The notes beneath the pieces are model-generated. The model saw only the letters and a list, made by a program, of their open reading frames with translations, had not been told where the DNA came from and did no database searches. A stretch of 64,000 nucleotides of DNA, taken from Amycolatopsis kentuckyensis (GTDB lineage Bacteria > Actinomycetota > Actinomycetes > Mycobacteriales > Pseudonocardiaceae). Positions 62,600 to 64,000 of this stretch are shown in pieces. The DNA lies in NCBI RefSeq assembly GCF_002155975.1, contig NZ_MUMI01000023.1, forward strand, positions 29,253 to 93,252, in the 5' to 3' direction. Each line of letters starts with the position of its first letter. Positions within the stretch are counted from its first letter, which is position 1. The translations under genes were made by a program, and so were the position numbers.

Positions 62600-62643
62600 C
62601 CGCGTGCCGCCGCCACGGTAACGTCACCGGCGGCGGCACGCGG
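62600..62643 (+). terminator. strong hairpin terminator after the ferritin-like gene
   Basis: Perfect 15-base arms, CCGCGTGCCGCCGCC (62600-62614) and its reverse complement (62629-62643), with a 14-base loop, 3 bases after the stop. It fills most of the gap before the next gene, whose ribosome site follows directly. Confidence 0.85.
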
Positions 62644-62663
62644 AGTCGACGGGGGGACGCGAA

Positions 62664-63770
62664 GTGCGGGTACTGGTCGCGGGTGGCGGGATCTCGGGCA
62701 CGGTCACGGCGATGGCGCTGAAGCTCGCCGGGTACGAACCGGTCGTGTACGAGGCCTACCCCGCAGGCGGGGACGACATCGGCGCGTTCCTCACGATCAT
62801 GCACAACGGCATGGACGCCCTGCGCGCGATCGGTGCCGATCAGCCGGTGATCGATGCGTCCTTCGCGGCGTACGGCGTCGAGCTCGTCACCCCGGACGGG
62901 CAGACCGTGGGGCGGCGCGAGTTCGACACCGAAGGCCTCGACGGGCCGCGCACGCTGACCCGCGCGACGCTCTACCGCGTCCTCCAGGACGAAGCCGCAC
63001 GCCGCGGTGTCCCCCTGGAGCGCGGCCGGCGCCTGGTGGGCGCTCGGTCCGGCCCGGGCGGGATCACGGCCGAGTTCGCCGACGGCACCACCGCGACCGG
63101 CGACGTCCTCGTCGGCGCGGACGGCCTCCGCTCGGTCGTCCGGCGGCTGATCGACCCGGCCGCCGACGAGCCCCGCTACACCGGGCTGACCGTCGTGTAC
63201 GGCTACACGCGCGCGGGCGGGCTGCCCGCCGCGCCCGGGATCTACCGGATGATCCGCGGCAGCCGGGCCGCCTTCGGGTTCACCACGGACCCCGGCGGCG
63301 CCACCTTCTGGTTCGCCCGCATCCCGGACGCCGAGCGGCCGCGCGAGGAGATCGCGGCGGTCACCCCGGCGGGCTGGCGCGAGTTCGCCCACGCGGCGTT
63401 CGACGGCGATCCGTTGCCGTGTGCGGACATCGTCGCGGCCACCGGCGACGAGGTCTTCGGCGGGCACTCGTACGACGTCCCGGAGACCCGGGTCTGGTCG
63501 ACGCCCGAGATGGTCCTGACGGGGGACGCCGCCCACGCCGCGTCCCCGGCGGCGGGCCAGGGCGCGTCGATGGCGCTGGAGGACAGCGTGGTGCTGGCGC
63601 AGTGCCTGCGAGACCTGCCGGACCCGGCCTCGGCTTTCGCGGCGTACGAAGGGCTTCGCCGGGAGCGGGTGGAGAAGCTGGTGAAGGCGAGCGCGGGCGG
63701 GGACGTGGGCGAGGAGCGCGGCTGGCTGTACTCGCACCACATCGACTGGGACGCGAAGATCACCGCCTGA
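62664..63770 (+). CDS. FAD-dependent monooxygenase
   Basis: 368-residue flavoprotein of the UbiH/PHBH group. The GGGISGTVTAMALKLAGYE motif (7-25), a DG motif (LVGADGLRSVVRRL) and GDAAHAASPAAGQGASMALEDSVVLAQ (flavin ribityl-binding) are all present. It would hydroxylate or oxidise a small aromatic or enol substrate using NAD(P)H. GTG 62664 follows GGGGGGACG. Unlike the enzyme at 13.7 kb it lacks the C-terminal thioredoxin-like domain. Its tail overlaps the LacI-type gene by 11 bases. Confidence 0.9.
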   Translation: MRVLVAGGGISGTVTAMALKLAGYEPVVYEAYPAGGDDIGAFLTIMHNGMDALRAIGADQPVIDASFAAYGVELVTPDGQTVGRREFDTEGLDGPRTLTRATLYRVLQDEAARRGVPLERGRRLVGARSGPGGITAEFADGTTATGDVLVGADGLRSVVRRLIDPAADEPRYTGLTVVYGYTRAGGLPAAPGIYRMIRGSRAAFGFTTDPGGATFWFARIPDAERPREEIAAVTPAGWREFAHAAFDGDPLPCADIVAATGDEVFGGHSYDVPETRVWSTPEMVLTGDAAHAASPAAGQGASMALEDSVVLAQCLRDLPDPASAFAAYEGLRRERVEKLVKASAGGDVGEERGWLYSHHIDWDAKITA

Positions 63771-64000
63771 CGCCGCAGGAGTCGCGGACCACCAGCTTCG
63801 TGGGCAGCAGCACCGGTTCCGGGGTCGTCGCGTTCTCGAGCATCGCCAGCAGCGCACCCGCCGCCGCGGTGCCGAAGCCCGGTTTGTCCTGGGCCACCGT
63901 CGTCAGGGCCGGGTCCACCAGGGACGCCACCTCGATGTCGTCGAACCCGACCACGGCCAGGTCGGCCGGCACCCGCAGGCCGGCCGCGCGGGCCGCCAGC
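63760..64000 (-). CDS. LacI family regulator, C-terminal part
   Basis: The last 80 codons of a repressor that continues past the right edge. The segment VPADLAVVGFDDIEVASLVDP is the hallmark of the LacI effector-binding domain near the C-terminus, followed by TTVAQDKPGFGTAAAGALLAML and PTKLVVRDSCG. The DNA-binding part is outside the window, so its operon and ligand are unknown. It converges on the monooxygenase gene. Confidence 0.92.
   Translation of the reverse strand, partial: LAARAAGLRVPADLAVVGFDDIEVASLVDPALTTVAQDKPGFGTAAAGALLAMLENATTPEPVLLPTKLVVRDSCGVRR

Overview
The window is uniformly high-GC, densely packed, with GTG/ATG starts and many 4-base start/stop overlaps. It carries an LexA/NrdR/HflX/IdeR gene neighbourhood, a KstR-type regulated mce4 steroid-import locus, an Rv3722c-type aspartate aminotransferase and many mycobacterial-like orthologues. 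This points to an actinomycete close to Mycobacteriales/Pseudonocardiales, most likely an Amycolatopsis-like Pseudonocardiaceae. The genus is inferred from gene content and is not proven. No rRNA, tRNA, transposase or CRISPR array was seen.

Layout. 1-9.7 kb: an archaeal-type valyl-tRNA synthetase, an MFS exporter with a divergent ArsR-like regulator sharing a palindromic operator, hflX, a secreted propeller-like protein followed by a decayed duplicate of its tail, then lexA and its divergent SOS-controlled LysM cell-division inhibitor with two SOS boxes between them. 9-13.7 kb: nrdR-nrdJ, where the B12-dependent ribonucleotide reductase carries a 356-residue intein placed exactly before an active-site cysteine. 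The upstream region has NrdR-box-like and DnaA-box-like sequences. 13.7-20 kb: a flavin monooxygenase/TetR pair, an unknown coiled-coil two-TM protein that converges on a Shedu-type antiphage nuclease gene, and a TetR/azoreductase/SMR-exporter unit. The Shedu gene lies 17 bases behind that tetR.

20-36 kb: mostly enzymes and envelope functions: two serine peptidases, a zinc metallopeptidase, a MocR regulator, a CBS protein, a MuiA-like protein, a berberine-bridge-type oxidase, a NarL-type two-component system, an M23 peptidase and a DUF4192 protein. 36-45.9 kb: a 40-bp tandem repeat, galE, galK and ideR, a rhodanese, then a likely protein-acetylation switch (acuC deacetylase next to a GNAT/acyl-CoA-synthetase fusion) and a serine hydrolase.

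45.9-59.7 kb is a mce4-type sterol uptake and side-chain degradation locus: a fadE27/fadE26 pair on the minus strand and, divergently, fdxD, an hsd4A-like SDR, a second SDR, yrbE4A, yrbE4B, mce4A-F and two Mce-associated proteins. A perfect KstR-type palindrome lies between fadE26 and fdxD, and a second imperfect one lies before the SDR-mce run. The last 4 kb hold a hypothetical protein, an aspartate aminotransferase, a Tat-exported ferritin-like protein, a FAD monooxygenase and the tail of a LacI-type regulator.

The most interesting items are the Shedu gene embedded behind a TetR/azoreductase/SMR module with its unknown membrane neighbour, the NrdJ intein, the combined NrdR/DnaA-box region, the complete steroid locus with its extra SDR, the acetyltransferase/deacetylase pair, and a set of TANNNT boxes placed 7-8 bases before start codons that predict leaderless mRNAs.
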